The notes: generated by a model not told the origin, from the sequence alone. A DNA stretch of 64,000 nucleotides from DAOUAT01 sp964551735 (GCA_964551735.1 CAZKEF010000024.1:1-64000), one strand, 5' to 3'. Positions 27,170-36,332 are shown, numbered from the stretch's first letter. Translations and numbers: made by a program.

Positions 27170-30100
27170 CTACTGCGGGATTGTCCCCTTCACGCCCTCG
27201 ACCAGCCAATCGAAGGCCAGCATCTCCTCATCAGTCATGGCGACGCCAGCGGCTACGCGTTCTTTGCCGGTGTTATCCTTAAGGGGGCCAACGAAGACGT
27301 CAAACTCACCGCTGACGATGCGCGCCTTTTCCGCCTCAACCAGCGCTTGCACGTCAGCCGGCACCATCTTGCCGAACGGGGCCAGGTCGAGCAGGCCGTC
27401 CTTGATCCCCCACCAGACCGGCGTGGGGGTCCAGGTGCCGGCCATCACTTCCTCGACCGCTTGCTTGTAGTACACGCCCCAGTCCCAGATCGGCGCAGTC
27501 AGGACGGCATTGGGGGCCACATCGGCAGAGATCGCGTTGTAGCCGATCGCGTAGACCCCTTCCTGCTCGGCCAGTTTGTCGGGTTCCACCGAGTCGCTTT
27601 CGCGCGCGATCACATCTACACCCTGGTCAACCAACGCCTGCGCAGCCTCGCGTTCTTTGCCGGCATCGAACCAGGAGAAGATCCAGATGGGGATCACGGT
27701 CGCTTCCGGGTTAACCGAGCGGGCACCCAGTGCGAAGGCGTTCATGTTGCGGACGACCTCCGGGATCGGATAGGGCGCCACATAACCCAACGAATTCTTC
27801 TGGGTCATCTTGCCGGCCACGATGCCCGCCAGGTACCAGCCCTGATAGCCGCGGCCGTCGTAGATGCCCACGTTGTCCGCGGTCTTATAGCCGGTTGCGT
27901 GCAGAAAGACGGTGTCCGGGTAGTCTTTGGCAACATTGAGAACACCGTCCATGTAACCGAAAGAGGTGGCGAAGATAACGTTGTAGCCTTTTTCCGCGTA
28001 ATCGCGGATCACGCGTTCGGCGTCTGGCCCCTCGGCCACCAGCTCGCTGATGGCGGTTTCGACCCCCAGATCTTTTTCCAACGCCAGGCGGCCCTGGTCG
28101 TGCGCGTAGCTCCAGCCCAGGTCACCCACCGGGCCAACGTAGACGAACGCGACCTTCGGGTTCGGGACCGGTTTCCGGGCCGTGGTCATGCCCGCCGGCG
28201 CCGGTTCGCCCTCCAAGGCCCGGCCCTTAGCCGCCTCGCCGCGCACGCCCTCGATGAAGAAGTCCATATTGAGCTTTTCTTCCAGGGTCATGCACTTGCC
28301 TGCCGCCAGCACCTCCACGCCATCGGCGCTCTTGAATGGGCCGCAGAAGACGTTGAACTTGCCATCAACCAACGCTTGCCGGCGTTCTTCGACCAGCGCC
28401 TTGACATCGGCGGGCACGCGTGCGCTGAGGGGGGCCAGGTCGAAGGTGCCGTCCTTGAGCAGGCCGTAGAACGACTCGCTCTTGTAGGTGCCGGCCTGGA
28501 TCTGCTTGATGATGTCAATGTACTTTGGGCCCCAGTTCCAGATGGGGCTGGTGAGGACGGTGTCACCGACGAATGCGGCCATGTCGGAGTCATAGCCGAT
28601 GGAGAAGGCGCCGCGATCCTGGGCGGCCTTCTGCGGTTCGGTGGTGTCCTGGTGCTGGGCGATGACGTCCGCGCCCTGGTCCAGCAGCGCCTCGGCGGCT
28701 TCCTTCTCCTTGACCGGGTCGAACCAGGTGTTGGTCCAGACGACGCGCACCTCGGCGTTGGGGTTGGCCTCGCGGGCGCCCTGGGCGAAGGCATTGATGC
28801 CGCGCACGACTTCGGGGATGGGGAAAGCGGCAACGAAGCCCAGGATGTTGCTCTTGGACATCTTGCCGGCGACCAGGCCGCTGAGGTAGCGGGCCTCCTC
28901 GATGCCGCCGAAGACGGTGGAGACGTTCGGCGCGGTCTTGTAGCCGGAGATATGCACGAACCAGGTGTCGGGGAACTCCTTGGCGACGGTGATGGTGGGA
29001 TCCATGAAGCCGAAGGAGGTGGTGAAGATGGGGTTGTAGCCCTTCTGTGCGAAGTCGCGGATGACGCGTTCGGCGTCGGGGCCTTCGGGCACGTTCTCGA
29101 TGTACGCGGTCTCGACGCCCAGTTCCTTCTCTACCGCCAGGCGGGCCTGATCGTGCGCCCAGGTCCAGCCCAGGTCGCCGATGGGCGCCACATACACGAA
29201 CGCTGCCTTGACCTCTTTGGCAGGCGCCACGGCGGCGGCGGCGCCCGCCGGCGCCGCCGCACCTTCAAGGGCTCGCCCCTTGGCCGCTTCGCCCTTCACA
29301 CCCTCGATGAAGAAGTCCATGTTGAGCTTTTCATCCAGGGTCATGCACTTGCCCGCGGGCAGCACTTCCACGCCATCGGCGCTCTTGAATGGGCCGCAGA
29401 ATAGCGCGATCTCGCCCTTGATCAGGGCCTGTTTGCGTTCTTCGACCAGCGCCTTGACATCGGCGGGCACGCGTGCGCTGAGGGGGGCCAGGTCGAAGGT
29501 GCCGTCCTTGAGCAGGCCGTAGAACGACTCGCTCTTGTAGGTGCCGGCCTGGATCTGCTTGATGATGTCAATGTACTTTGGGCCCCAGTTCCAGATGGGG
29601 CTGGTGAGGACGGTGTCACCGACGAATGCGGCCATGTCGGAGTCATAGCCGATGGAGAAGGCGCCGCGATCCTGGGCGGCCTTCTGCGGTTCGGTGGTGT
29701 CCTGGTGCTGGGCGATGACGTCCGCGCCCTGGTCCAGCAGCGCCTCGGCGGCTTCCTTCTCCTTGACCGGGTCGAACCAGGTGTTGGTCCAGACGACGCG
29801 CACCTCGGCGTTGGGGTTGGCCTCGCGGGCGCCCTGGGCGAAGGCATTGATGCCGCGCACGACTTCGGGGATGGGGAAAGCGGCAACGAAGCCCAGGATG
29901 TTGCTCTTGGACATCTTGCCGGCGACCAGGCCGCTGAGGTAGCGGGCCTCCTCGATGCCGCCGAAGACGGTGGAGACGTTCGGCGCGGTCTTGTAGCCGG
30001 AGATATGCACGAACCAGGTGTCGGGGAACTCCTTGGCGACGGTGATGGTGGGATCCATGAAGCCGAAGGAGGTGGTGAAGATGGGGTTGTAGCCCTTCTG

Positions 30101-30406
30101 TGCGAAGTCGCGGATGACGCGTTCGGCGTCGGGGCCTTCGGGCACGTTCTCGATGTACGCGGTCTCGACGCCCAGTTCCTTCTCTACCGCCAGGCGGGCC
30201 TGATCGTGCGCCCAGGTCCAGCCCAGGTCGCCGATGGGCGCCACATACACGAACGCCGGCTTGACTTCTTTGGTCGGTTGAGCTGGGGCGGCTGGTTGCG
30301 TTTCCGGTTGCGCTTGCGGGGTTGGTGTCTTTTGGCCACAGGCGCCCAACAGCAGGGAGAACACCAGCAGGATGGCGAATACTGCCCAAATCCGGGTGCG
30401 GTACAT
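27170..30406 (-). CDS. Three-domain BMP family substrate-binding lipoprotein
   Basis: 1078 aa, about three times the usual BMP length. The lipobox is LLLGAC (Cys 23), followed by a Pro/Thr/Gln-rich tether. Three complete BMP domains follow: about 48-395, 399-746 and 750-1078. Each starts with a FVYV.P(I/V)GDLGW.(W/Y)AHDQ motif and contains EGPDAERVIRD, VAGKM and FAxG(A)R. Domains 1 and 2 are offset by exactly 351 residues and are nearly identical. At DNA level 28382-29202 matches 29435-30255 with almost no differences. Domain 3 is clearly diverged. AGGAGG precedes the ATG. It serves the permeases and ATPase encoded downstream. Three receptor lobes on one lipid anchor could raise local ligand capture. 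An assembly artefact in the repeat must be considered. Confidence 0.9.
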   Translation of the reverse strand: MYRTRIWAVFAILLVFSLLLGACGQKTPTPQAQPETQPAAPAQPTKEVKPAFVYVAPIGDLGWTWAHDQARLAVEKELGVETAYIENVPEGPDAERVIRDFAQKGYNPIFTTSFGFMDPTITVAKEFPDTWFVHISGYKTAPNVSTVFGGIEEARYLSGLVAGKMSKSNILGFVAAFPIPEVVRGINAFAQGAREANPNAEVRVVWTNTWFDPVKEKEAAEALLDQGADVIAQHQDTTEPQKAAQDRGAFSIGYDSDMAAFVGDTVLTSPIWNWGPKYIDIIKQIQAGTYKSESFYGLLKDGTFDLAPLSARVPADVKALVEERKQALIKGEIALFCGPFKSADGVEVLPAGKCMTLDEKLNMDFFIEGVKGEAAKGRALEGAAAPAGAAAAVAPAKEVKAAFVYVAPIGDLGWTWAHDQARLAVEKELGVETAYIENVPEGPDAERVIRDFAQKGYNPIFTTSFGFMDPTITVAKEFPDTWFVHISGYKTAPNVSTVFGGIEEARYLSGLVAGKMSKSNILGFVAAFPIPEVVRGINAFAQGAREANPNAEVRVVWTNTWFDPVKEKEAAEALLDQGADVIAQHQDTTEPQKAAQDRGAFSIGYDSDMAAFVGDTVLTSPIWNWGPKYIDIIKQIQAGTYKSESFYGLLKDGTFDLAPLSARVPADVKALVEERRQALVDGKFNVFCGPFKSADGVEVLAAGKCMTLEEKLNMDFFIEGVRGEAAKGRALEGEPAPAGMTTARKPVPNPKVAFVYVGPVGDLGWSYAHDQGRLALEKDLGVETAISELVAEGPDAERVIRDYAEKGYNVIFATSFGYMDGVLNVAKDYPDTVFLHATGYKTADNVGIYDGRGYQGWYLAGIVAGKMTQKNSLGYVAPYPIPEVVRNMNAFALGARSVNPEATVIPIWIFSWFDAGKEREAAQALVDQGVDVIARESDSVEPDKLAEQEGVYAIGYNAISADVAPNAVLTAPIWDWGVYYKQAVEEVMAGTWTPTPVWWGIKDGLLDLAPFGKMVPADVQALVEAEKARIVSGEFDVFVGPLKDNTGKERVAAGVAMTDEEMLAFDWLVEGVKGTIPQ
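28382..29202. repeat. Near-identical tandem repeat copy, BMP domain 2
   Basis: About 820 bases almost identical to 29435-30255 at an offset of 1053 bases (351 codons). Outside these limits the copies diverge at once: 28261-28381 differs from its partner at many sites. This sharp boundary suggests gene conversion or very recent duplication. Confidence 0.85.
29435..30255. repeat. Near-identical tandem repeat copy, BMP domain 1
   Basis: Partner of 28382-29202. It encodes residues about 51-324 of the three-domain receptor. Confidence 0.85.
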
Positions 30407-30535
30407 GCGATCTCCTCCTTAGGAAAGCGTGTGATTGGGTATGGTCTATGTTGCTATCAGGTTGAATACACTTCTGTGCGAACCTTGGGGAAAAGTGTGT
30501 GTTGTGGAATCACCCCCCTTCGGATGACTGGAGCG

Positions 30536-30551
30536 CCTGTATCATTACAGG
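30536..30551. promoter_or_regulatory. Short perfect hairpin in the divergent control region
   Basis: CCTGTA-TCAT-TACAGG lies between the divergent receptor operon and adenine deaminase gene. It may be a regulator site. The rest of 30407-30723 shows no riboswitch-like core that I recognise. Confidence 0.3.
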
Positions 30552-30641
30552 TAAGATGCACTCAAACTAAGCGATATTTTAGACCAAGCTTGCCCGCTCT
30601 GCAAATGACTCACATCATGTCGTGGCCCATCAATCCGTTCA

Positions 30642-30650
30642 TGGTATAAT
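30642..30650 (+). promoter_or_regulatory. Extended -10 promoter of adenine deaminase
   Basis: TGGTATAAT combines the TGn extension with a perfect TATAAT (30645-30650). No good -35 is seen, as is usual for extended -10 promoters. The leader to the ATG at 30724 would be about 67 bases and ends in an AAGGAGG ribosome site. Confidence 0.65.
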
Positions 30651-30723
30651 CAGGCGAATCTGAGCCTAAGCTGGGCTGTTGGGATGAGCGTAACTGGACT
30701 ATTGACCTAAGGAGGATAGCCTG

Positions 30724-32436
30724 ATGGCAGACTTGAAGGAGCTGGTGCGCGCGGCGCGCGGGGACGCGACGGCCGATTTGCTGTTGCGCAACGCGAAGTT
30801 GGTGAACGTCTACTCCGGCGAGATCTATCCTGCGGATGTAGCGTTGCTGGGAGATCGTATCGTCGGCATCGGCGAGGGTTACACCGCGCACAAGGAGATT
30901 GACCTGAAAGGCAGCTACCTGGCGCCGGGTTTGATCGACGCGCACGTGCATATCGAAAGCGCGATGGTGGGGGTGCGCCAGTTCGCAGCAGCCGTGGTGC
31001 CGCGCGGTGTCACGGCCGTGGTGGCCGATCCCCATGAGATCACCAACGTGTTCGGCCTGGATGGCATTCGCTACATGTTCGATCAGGCCAAGTACGGCCA
31101 GTTGAGCATGTACGTGATGGTCCCGTCGTGCGTGCCAGCCACCCATATGGCGACCGCAGGTGCATACCTGGAGGCTAAGGACATCGCCTCGCTGCAGAAC
31201 GACCGCTGGGTGTTGGGCCTGGGGGAGATGATGAACTATCCGGGCGTAGTCAACGAAGACCAGGGTGTGTTGGATAAGATCGAGGCGTTCAGGACGCGCG
31301 TGCTGGACGGTCACGCGCCCGGTTTCAGCGGCAAAGCCCTGAATGCCTACGTGGCCGCGGGCATCGGCTCGGATCACGAGTGCACCACGGTGGCTGAGGC
31401 GCAGGAGAAGCTGCGCCTGGGCATGTATATTCTGATGCGTGAGGCGACCAACGCACACGACCTGGCCAACTTGCTGCCGTTGATCACGCCCGACAACGCG
31501 CGGCGCATCTGCTTCTGTACCGATGATCGCCACCCCGGCGATATCCTTGACCAGGGTAGCGTGGACTACCTGGTGCGCACGGCCATCCGCTCTGGGGTTG
31601 ACGTGGTTACGGCGATTCGTATGGCCACGCTGAACACAGCCGAGTGGTTCCGCATGTATGATCGCGGCGGCATCCGCCCCGGCAACCGCGCCGACCTGAT
31701 CGTATTCGACGACCCGGAGGCGTTCGACGTGCGCCTGGTGATCCGTGGGGGTCAGGCGGTGGCGGAAAACGGCAAGCTGCTGCCGTTCGACGTGCCGGAG
31801 CGTCCGGCCTACCTGCGCGGCGCAATGAACGTCAACTGGCACGCGGTGAACTTCACCATCCCGGCCGAGGGACGCCGGGCCCACGTGATCGGTGTCGTGC
31901 CGGATCAGCTGGTCACCGAGGATCGCATCCTGGAGATCCCCTCCACTGCCGGTGTGGCGCGGTCCGATCTCGAGCAAGATATCATCAAGATGGCGGTGAT
32001 CGAGCGGCACATGGCCACCGGTAACGTGGGCAAGGGATTCGTGCAGGGGCTGGGCTTGCGCCGTGGGGCTATCGCGTCCACCATCGCGCACGATCACCAC
32101 AACCTCGTGGTGGCCGGCGCCGACAACGTCTCGCTTACCACCGCGGCCGCGGCCGTGGCCGACATGGGCGGCGGCCTGGCCGTGGCCGATGGTATCCGCA
32201 TCCTGGGGCGGCTGCCGCTGCCGGTGGCCGGCCTGATGTCGAACAAGCCGATCACCGAGGTGCGCCGGCAATTGGACGAGGTCATCGGTGCCGCGCGCGG
32301 CCTGGGCTCCGAGCTGCATGATCCTTTTATGGCGCTCAGCTTCCTCGCGCTGGAAGTGATCCCGCACCTGAAGCTGACCGATCAGGGGCTGGTGGACGTG
32401 GATAAGTTCCAGTTCGTGCCGCTGTGGGTGGATTGA
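30724..32436 (+). CDS. ade: Adenine deaminase
   Basis: 570 aa, normal for the bacterial Ade family. It deaminates adenine to hypoxanthine and ammonia. Amidohydrolase metal motifs are HVHIES near residue 77, DPHEI near 104 and CTDDRHPGD in the middle. The C-terminal domain carries IASTIAHDHHNLVVAG, typical of this family. AAGGAGG lies eight bases before the ATG. It is transcribed away from the three-domain purine receptor operon, so both are probably controlled from the shared 30.4-30.7 kb region. The product hypoxanthine would feed the xanthine dehydrogenase at 8586-12345. Confidence 0.96.
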   Translation: MADLKELVRAARGDATADLLLRNAKLVNVYSGEIYPADVALLGDRIVGIGEGYTAHKEIDLKGSYLAPGLIDAHVHIESAMVGVRQFAAAVVPRGVTAVVADPHEITNVFGLDGIRYMFDQAKYGQLSMYVMVPSCVPATHMATAGAYLEAKDIASLQNDRWVLGLGEMMNYPGVVNEDQGVLDKIEAFRTRVLDGHAPGFSGKALNAYVAAGIGSDHECTTVAEAQEKLRLGMYILMREATNAHDLANLLPLITPDNARRICFCTDDRHPGDILDQGSVDYLVRTAIRSGVDVVTAIRMATLNTAEWFRMYDRGGIRPGNRADLIVFDDPEAFDVRLVIRGGQAVAENGKLLPFDVPERPAYLRGAMNVNWHAVNFTIPAEGRRAHVIGVVPDQLVTEDRILEIPSTAGVARSDLEQDIIKMAVIERHMATGNVGKGFVQGLGLRRGAIASTIAHDHHNLVVAGADNVSLTTAAAAVADMGGGLAVADGIRILGRLPLPVAGLMSNKPITEVRRQLDEVIGAARGLGSELHDPFMALSFLALEVIPHLKLTDQGLVDVDKFQFVPLWVD

Positions 32437-32439
32437 GTC

Positions 32440-32537
32440 GTAGGGGCGGGTTTCTTCGCACCAGCGGGAAGCTTGTCACGCTCGCGCTGCTGCCAGGTCA
32501 GACGGGATTGCGTTAACCGTGCAAAACCCGCCCCTAC
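32440..32537. repeat. 98-base TAGGGGC-ended mini-element
   Basis: Terminal inverted repeats gtaggggcgggttt (32440-32453) and aaacccgcccctac (32524-32537) are perfect over 14 bases. The inside is non-coding. It fills the space between convergent genes, and its right end supplies the TAG stop codon (32534-32536, minus strand) of the HAD gene. No target duplication was evident. Related ends occur at 57037-57089 and 62390-62443. Confidence 0.8.
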
Positions 32538-33313
32538 CTTGAAACCGTGGGCGGTTCCCAGGCCTGCTCCCAGGTCTCCAGCAAGGGGAGCAGGTCATCA
32601 ATCTGCGCGATCCGGGCGTCCGGCACGATGTCGGGGTTGTGCTCCACCCGGTAAGGGGATGCCACCTGCACGGCGCGCATCCCGATTTTTTGCGGGCCAG
32701 CGACGTCCACATCCAGCTTGTCGCCCACGAATACTGCCTCAGCCGGGGCCACATCCAGCCGGTCCAACGCTTCGCGGAAGATGCGCGGGTCAGGCTTGGT
32801 GAAACCGGCCGCGCATGAGTAAACCCGCACGGGCAGGTATTCCAGCAGGCCAAAGCGCACCAGGTCCGCGTCGTGCATCTCAGGTGACCAGAAGGTGTTG
32901 GAGACCAGGCCCAGGCCTCGGCCCTGCTCTGTCAATCGCGCCAGCACCCCGCGTACATCGCCGGCCACCGGTATGACCACAGCCGAGATTGCCTCGTAAT
33001 AGGCTGCCAGCGCGTTGGGCCAGACCTTGTCCGGCACCTTTATCCCGACCGCGGCCAATCCCTCGCGCAGGATCGTGTCGGCGTTGGTGGCATAGTGGGT
33101 GCGCTTGGCCTTAGCTTCCATCGCAGAAGCCATGCGCCCAACCGCGCGGATGGCCAGCTCAGGATCGGGTACCCTGGTACCGCCCCTGGCCGCAACCTCC
33201 AGGAAGGCACGCAGGGCGCGGGCATTGATGGCCTCGAAGGCATTTTCGGGAGGCTGATCGTAGTGCAACAGCGTGCCTCCGAGATCAAACAAAACGACTT
33301 GGATGACTGGCAT
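32534..33313 (-). CDS. HAD superfamily hydrolase
   Basis: 259 aa from the ATG at 33313. The nucleophile motif FDLGGTLL is at the N-terminus, with the first Asp followed by L-G instead of the common D-x-D. Motif II is a Ser/Thr in GLVSNTFW, the Lys motif lies around AAGFTKPDPRIF and motif IV is VFVGDKLDVDVAG. Such enzymes usually dephosphorylate small metabolites. The first-motif variant DLGGT is common in the HAD-IA phosphatases. It is followed on the same strand by nothing related, so the substrate is unknown. The stop codon comes from a repeat end. Confidence 0.87.
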   Translation of the reverse strand: MPVIQVVLFDLGGTLLHYDQPPENAFEAINARALRAFLEVAARGGTRVPDPELAIRAVGRMASAMEAKAKRTHYATNADTILREGLAAVGIKVPDKVWPNALAAYYEAISAVVIPVAGDVRGVLARLTEQGRGLGLVSNTFWSPEMHDADLVRFGLLEYLPVRVYSCAAGFTKPDPRIFREALDRLDVAPAEAVFVGDKLDVDVAGPQKIGMRAVQVASPYRVEHNPDIVPDARIAQIDDLLPLLETWEQAWEPPTVSR

Positions 33314-33354
33314 GGATCTTTTCCCCCTGCTGCGTGTCAAGAACTGGCGGTTGG

Positions 33355-33909
33355 TTAGCCGGCGCCGGAAGCGGCGGCTACACCCAAATAGCTGAGCACC
33401 TTACGCACATTGATCTGCAACGTCTCGGCCGTGTCCACGATGAGCCGCGGGCCGCTGAGCCGCTCGAATCTGGCCTGGTCAGAGCGATAGGTCTCCCAAT
33501 CCCGCGCCCGGTAGTCAGGCAGATCGGTCCCGCGGCGCTCGATGCGATCCCGTAGCAGCCCTTCGTTGGTGCAGATGCACTCGATCAGCTTCAACTCGAC
33601 CTGGGATGTGCGCGCAAGTTGCTCCACCTTTTCACGGAAAGTGCGATAGCCGGCCGGGCTGTCCAAGATCACCGAATGGCCCAGGGTCAAGTTGTCCCGT
33701 GCCAGGTTCACCAGCAGCTCATAGGAAAGTTGGCCGGCCAACTCACTGATGCGCTCAACCCTCAGCTCGCGCCCCAGGGCCATCGCGGTGTCTTTGATAG
33801 TGTCTTTATCCAGGTAGACCGCGCGCAACTCGCGGGCCACTGTCCGCGCCAGGCTGGTCTTGCCTGTGCCAGGCAAGCCGGCAAAAACGATTAGCTTGCG
33901 CTCAGGCAT
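33355..33909 (-). CDS. Small P-loop kinase (AAA_33 type)
   Basis: 184 aa from the ATG at 33909 with GGGAGG before it. Walker A GLPGTGKTS is near the N-terminus, DKDTIKD follows, and VILDSPAGYRTFREKVEQL looks like the adenylate/shikimate-kinase-like core. The lid-type RRGTDLPDYRARDWETYRSD follows. Members phosphorylate small molecules or act as tRNA/2',3'-phosphodiester-related kinases. I see no feature that settles the substrate. It lies 41 bases upstream of the HAD gene on the same strand, so a kinase/phosphatase pair is possible. Confidence 0.82.
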   Translation of the reverse strand: MPERKLIVFAGLPGTGKTSLARTVARELRAVYLDKDTIKDTAMALGRELRVERISELAGQLSYELLVNLARDNLTLGHSVILDSPAGYRTFREKVEQLARTSQVELKLIECICTNEGLLRDRIERRGTDLPDYRARDWETYRSDQARFERLSGPRLIVDTAETLQINVRKVLSYLGVAAASGAG

Positions 33910-33956
33910 GACGCCTCCCTGTTGCACCCAAGTCTACCCAGATACCGACACGAACG

Positions 33957-34001
33957 CCCTGAGCCTGTGCAGGCGCAGTCATCCTTCACCGGGCTCAGGA
34001 T
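33957..34001. repeat. Inverted repeat with CCTGAGCC / GGCTCAGG arms
   Basis: A short palindromic relic of the ccctgagcctgt...gggctcagg type fills the gap between the kinase and DUF554 genes. Related wording (gcctgtcctgag) occurs inside the ABC-F insertion near 53533. Confidence 0.4.
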
Positions 34002-34029
34002 GGCTGCCGAAGCGTGTTTCGGATCGGCC

Positions 34030-34755
34030 TTATAATGAAATCCCCAACAGGCCCAATAGCAGCACGATCATAGGGGCGACAAACACCGCTGGCAGCAGGT
34101 TCGCTGCTCGGATGCGCTTGATGTCGAGCAGCAGAAAGGCGATGCTCAAGATCACAACCCCGCCTGTGGCGGTCATCTCCACCACCCACGGCGTCGTCTG
34201 CGTGACCCCACCTAATGCTGCGCCGAAGGCCATTGCCAACAGGCTCAACCCGCCCTGGTAACCCAACACCGTGCCAGCGGACAAAATCACGCCCGCGCCC
34301 AATGATGCGGCCAGCGCCATGGCTGCGAACCCATCCATCAGCGACTTGATTGCCAGCAGGGTATAATCGCCCGTTAGCCCGTCTTGGATCGAGCCGAGCA
34401 CCGTCATCGGGCCAACGCAGAAAACCAGGCTGGCCGTGATGAACCCCTGGGCCGTGCGGCCGCCGCCCGCGCCGAACACGCGGCCCAGCCTGGTCTCGGC
34501 CCACCTGCCCAACCGTTCCAGGCCATCTTCGATGCGCAGCGCCTCACCGAGGATCCCGCCGATGAGGATGCTGAACAGCGGAATCAGCGCGTTTTGCGTG
34601 CCGATCGCCATGGTCACGCCGATGACAACGGTCATTAGCCCCAGGCCATCCAGCACGGTGCGACGCATTTTTTCGGGCAACCGATTGCCCAGCAATGTGC
34701 CGAGCGCGCCGCCCACGACGACGGTTGCAACGTTGATCAGAGTACCGTTAATCAT
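34030..34755 (-). CDS. DUF554 family membrane protein
   Basis: 241 aa from the ATG at 34755; upstream extension would cross a promoter region. Seven or so membrane helices with the family pattern INGTLINVATVVVGGALGTL at the start, then LGLMTVVIGVTMAIGT, FCVGPMTVLGSIQDGLTGD and KSLMDGFAAMALA. DUF554 proteins (YdfK/YqgA-like) have no firm function; some are suspected transporters or quality-control factors. It is divergent from the 8-oxoguanine deaminase gene. Confidence 0.9.
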   Translation of the reverse strand: MINGTLINVATVVVGGALGTLLGNRLPEKMRRTVLDGLGLMTVVIGVTMAIGTQNALIPLFSILIGGILGEALRIEDGLERLGRWAETRLGRVFGAGGGRTAQGFITASLVFCVGPMTVLGSIQDGLTGDYTLLAIKSLMDGFAAMALAASLGAGVILSAGTVLGYQGGLSLLAMAFGAALGGVTQTTPWVVEMTATGGVVILSIAFLLLDIKRIRAANLLPAVFVAPMIVLLLGLLGISL

Positions 34756-34867
34756 GGCGAATAGCGAATAAAGAATGGCGAAAAACGCTCCGTTGCGCCG
34801 ATCAAGACAGGTAACTAAGCATAACAGATGTTGCGCGGCAGAGCAAGCGCGGGATTTCGCACAAAGG

Positions 34868-34897
34868 TTGACAAGGCGTGCCAGTATGGTGTACAAG
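34868..34897 (+). promoter_or_regulatory. Promoter of 8-oxoguanine deaminase
   Basis: A perfect TTGACA (34868-34873) is followed after 18 bases by TACAAG. An AGGAGG ribosome site (34917-34922) lies six bases before the ATG at 34929, which decides that start over an upstream in-frame ATG at 34878. Confidence 0.5.
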
Positions 34898-34928
34898 TGC
34901 AGTGAATTCCCATCTCAGGAGGCCCAAG

Positions 34929-36332
34929 ATGTCCACACTTCTCCTCAAGCACGCCGACCTGCTGGTCACGATGGATGCCGGCCGCCGGCGTATCCCTGAT
35001 GGGGGCCTGTTTGTACAGGACAACGCGATCCTCCAGGTTGGGCCCACCGAAGCCCTCCCGGAAACGGCCGATCAGGTCATTGACGCCCGCGGCATGATCG
35101 TGCTGCCGGGCCTGGTCAACACCCACCACCATCTGTACCAGACTCTGACCCGCTGCATCGCCCAAGACAGCGTGCTGTTCGATTGGTTGGTCACGCTTTA
35201 CCCCATCTGGGCACGGATGACGCCGGAGGCGGTGTACGTCTCCGCGAAAGTTGGCCTGGCGGAATTGATGTTGAGCGGTTGCACCACCACCAGCGACCAC
35301 CTGTACATTTACCCCAACGGCTGCAAGATCGAGCACGAGATCGAGGCCGCGGTTGAGTTGGGCATGCGCTTCACCGCCACCCGCGGCAGCATGAGCCTGG
35401 GGCGCAGCAAAGGTGGTCTGCCGCCGGATAGTTGTGTGGAGGACGAGGATTTTATCCTCAAAGACAGCCAGCGCGCCATCGAGCAGTACCATCAGAAAGA
35501 GCGCTTCGGCATGGTGAACGTGGCGTTAGCGCCTTGCTCGCCCTTCAGCGTCACCGGCGACCTGATGCTGGAGAGCGCGACCTTGGCCCGCGCCTACGGC
35601 GTTCGCCTGCACACCCACCTGGCCGAGACCATGGACGAGGACGCGTTCTGTCTGGAGAAGTTCGGCGTCAAGCCGGTGGATTACATGGCGTCGGTGGGCT
35701 GGATCGGCGGTGACGTGTGGCACGCCCACTGCGTCGTCTTGAACGCCGAAGAGATCGCGCTCTTTGCGCGCACCGGCTGCGGCGTGGCCCACTGCCCCAG
35801 CTCCAACATGCGCCTCGCTTCGGGCATCGCGCCGATCCGCGCCATGCGGGATGCGGGCGTGCGCGTGGGCCTGGGGGTGGACGGATCGGCCTCCAACGAC
35901 AGCAGCCACCTGCTGGCCGAGGCGCGGCAGGCGATGTTGTTGCAGCGCATGGGCTCCACTTTTGTCTCCGATCAGGCCGTGGGCACGACGCGCGCGCGCT
36001 CGTTGGGCAACCCGGCCGCGCTGGGCGCGGCGGAGGTGTTGGAGATCGCGACCCTGGGCGGCGCCAGTGTGCTCGGCCGGGACGACATCGGCGCGCTGGC
36101 CCCCGGCATGGCTGCGGACTTCATCGGCTACCGGCTGGAGCGGCTAGATTTCACCGGCGCGCTGCACGACCCCCTGGCCGCGCTAGTCTTCTGCACCCCG
36201 CCGAAGGTGGATCTGAGCGTGATCAATGGGGCAGTGCGCGTGCAGGATGGCGAGATCGTCGGGCTGGACCTGCTGATGCTGATCCGGCGGCATAATGCGA
36301 TCAGCGCGAAGATGGTGCGGGGAGAATTGTAA
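34929..36332 (+). CDS. 8-oxoguanine deaminase (SsnA-like amidohydrolase)
   Basis: 467 aa. Cyclic amidohydrolase metal sites: NTHHHLYQTLTR near residue 65, HTHLAET in the middle, then AHCVVLN and the Asp in GLGVDGSASND. Family-specific stretches TTTSDHLYIYPNG, RGSMSLGRSKGGLPPDS, ALAPCSPFSVT and VAHCPSSNMRLASGIAP match the 8-oxoguanine deaminase/hydroxyatrazine hydrolase group. The reaction would be 8-oxoguanine to urate plus ammonia. Along with adenine deaminase and xanthine dehydrogenase it completes routes to urate in this window. It belongs to the same broad family as SsnA of the ygeW/ygeY clusters. The substrate is inferred from these motifs, and I rate it likely rather than certain. Confidence 0.88.
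   Translation: MSTLLLKHADLLVTMDAGRRRIPDGGLFVQDNAILQVGPTEALPETADQVIDARGMIVLPGLVNTHHHLYQTLTRCIAQDSVLFDWLVTLYPIWARMTPEAVYVSAKVGLAELMLSGCTTTSDHLYIYPNGCKIEHEIEAAVELGMRFTATRGSMSLGRSKGGLPPDSCVEDEDFILKDSQRAIEQYHQKERFGMVNVALAPCSPFSVTGDLMLESATLARAYGVRLHTHLAETMDEDAFCLEKFGVKPVDYMASVGWIGGDVWHAHCVVLNAEEIALFARTGCGVAHCPSSNMRLASGIAPIRAMRDAGVRVGLGVDGSASNDSSHLLAEARQAMLLQRMGSTFVSDQAVGTTRARSLGNPAALGAAEVLEIATLGGASVLGRDDIGALAPGMAADFIGYRLERLDFTGALHDPLAALVFCTPPKVDLSVINGAVRVQDGEIVGLDLLMLIRRHNAISAKMVRGEL

Noticed and set aside
27041..29404. Long plus-strand reading frame of 787 codons opposite the three-domain receptor
   Set aside because: It mirrors the codon pattern of the real gene on the other strand, has no recognisable motifs or ribosome site, and repeats itself exactly where the receptor gene repeats.
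28382..30255. Direct repeats that might be a CRISPR or satellite array
   Set aside because: Only two copies of about 820 bases, inside one coding frame, with no regular spacers.
30407..30723. Purine riboswitch upstream of adenine deaminase or the receptor operon
   Set aside because: No conserved core on either strand, and the predicted adenine deaminase leader is too short for one.
30610..32367. Long minus-strand reading frame of 585 codons opposite adenine deaminase
   Set aside because: His/Gln/Arg-rich composition typical of antisense shadows in GC-rich genes; the plus strand encodes a clear adenine deaminase.
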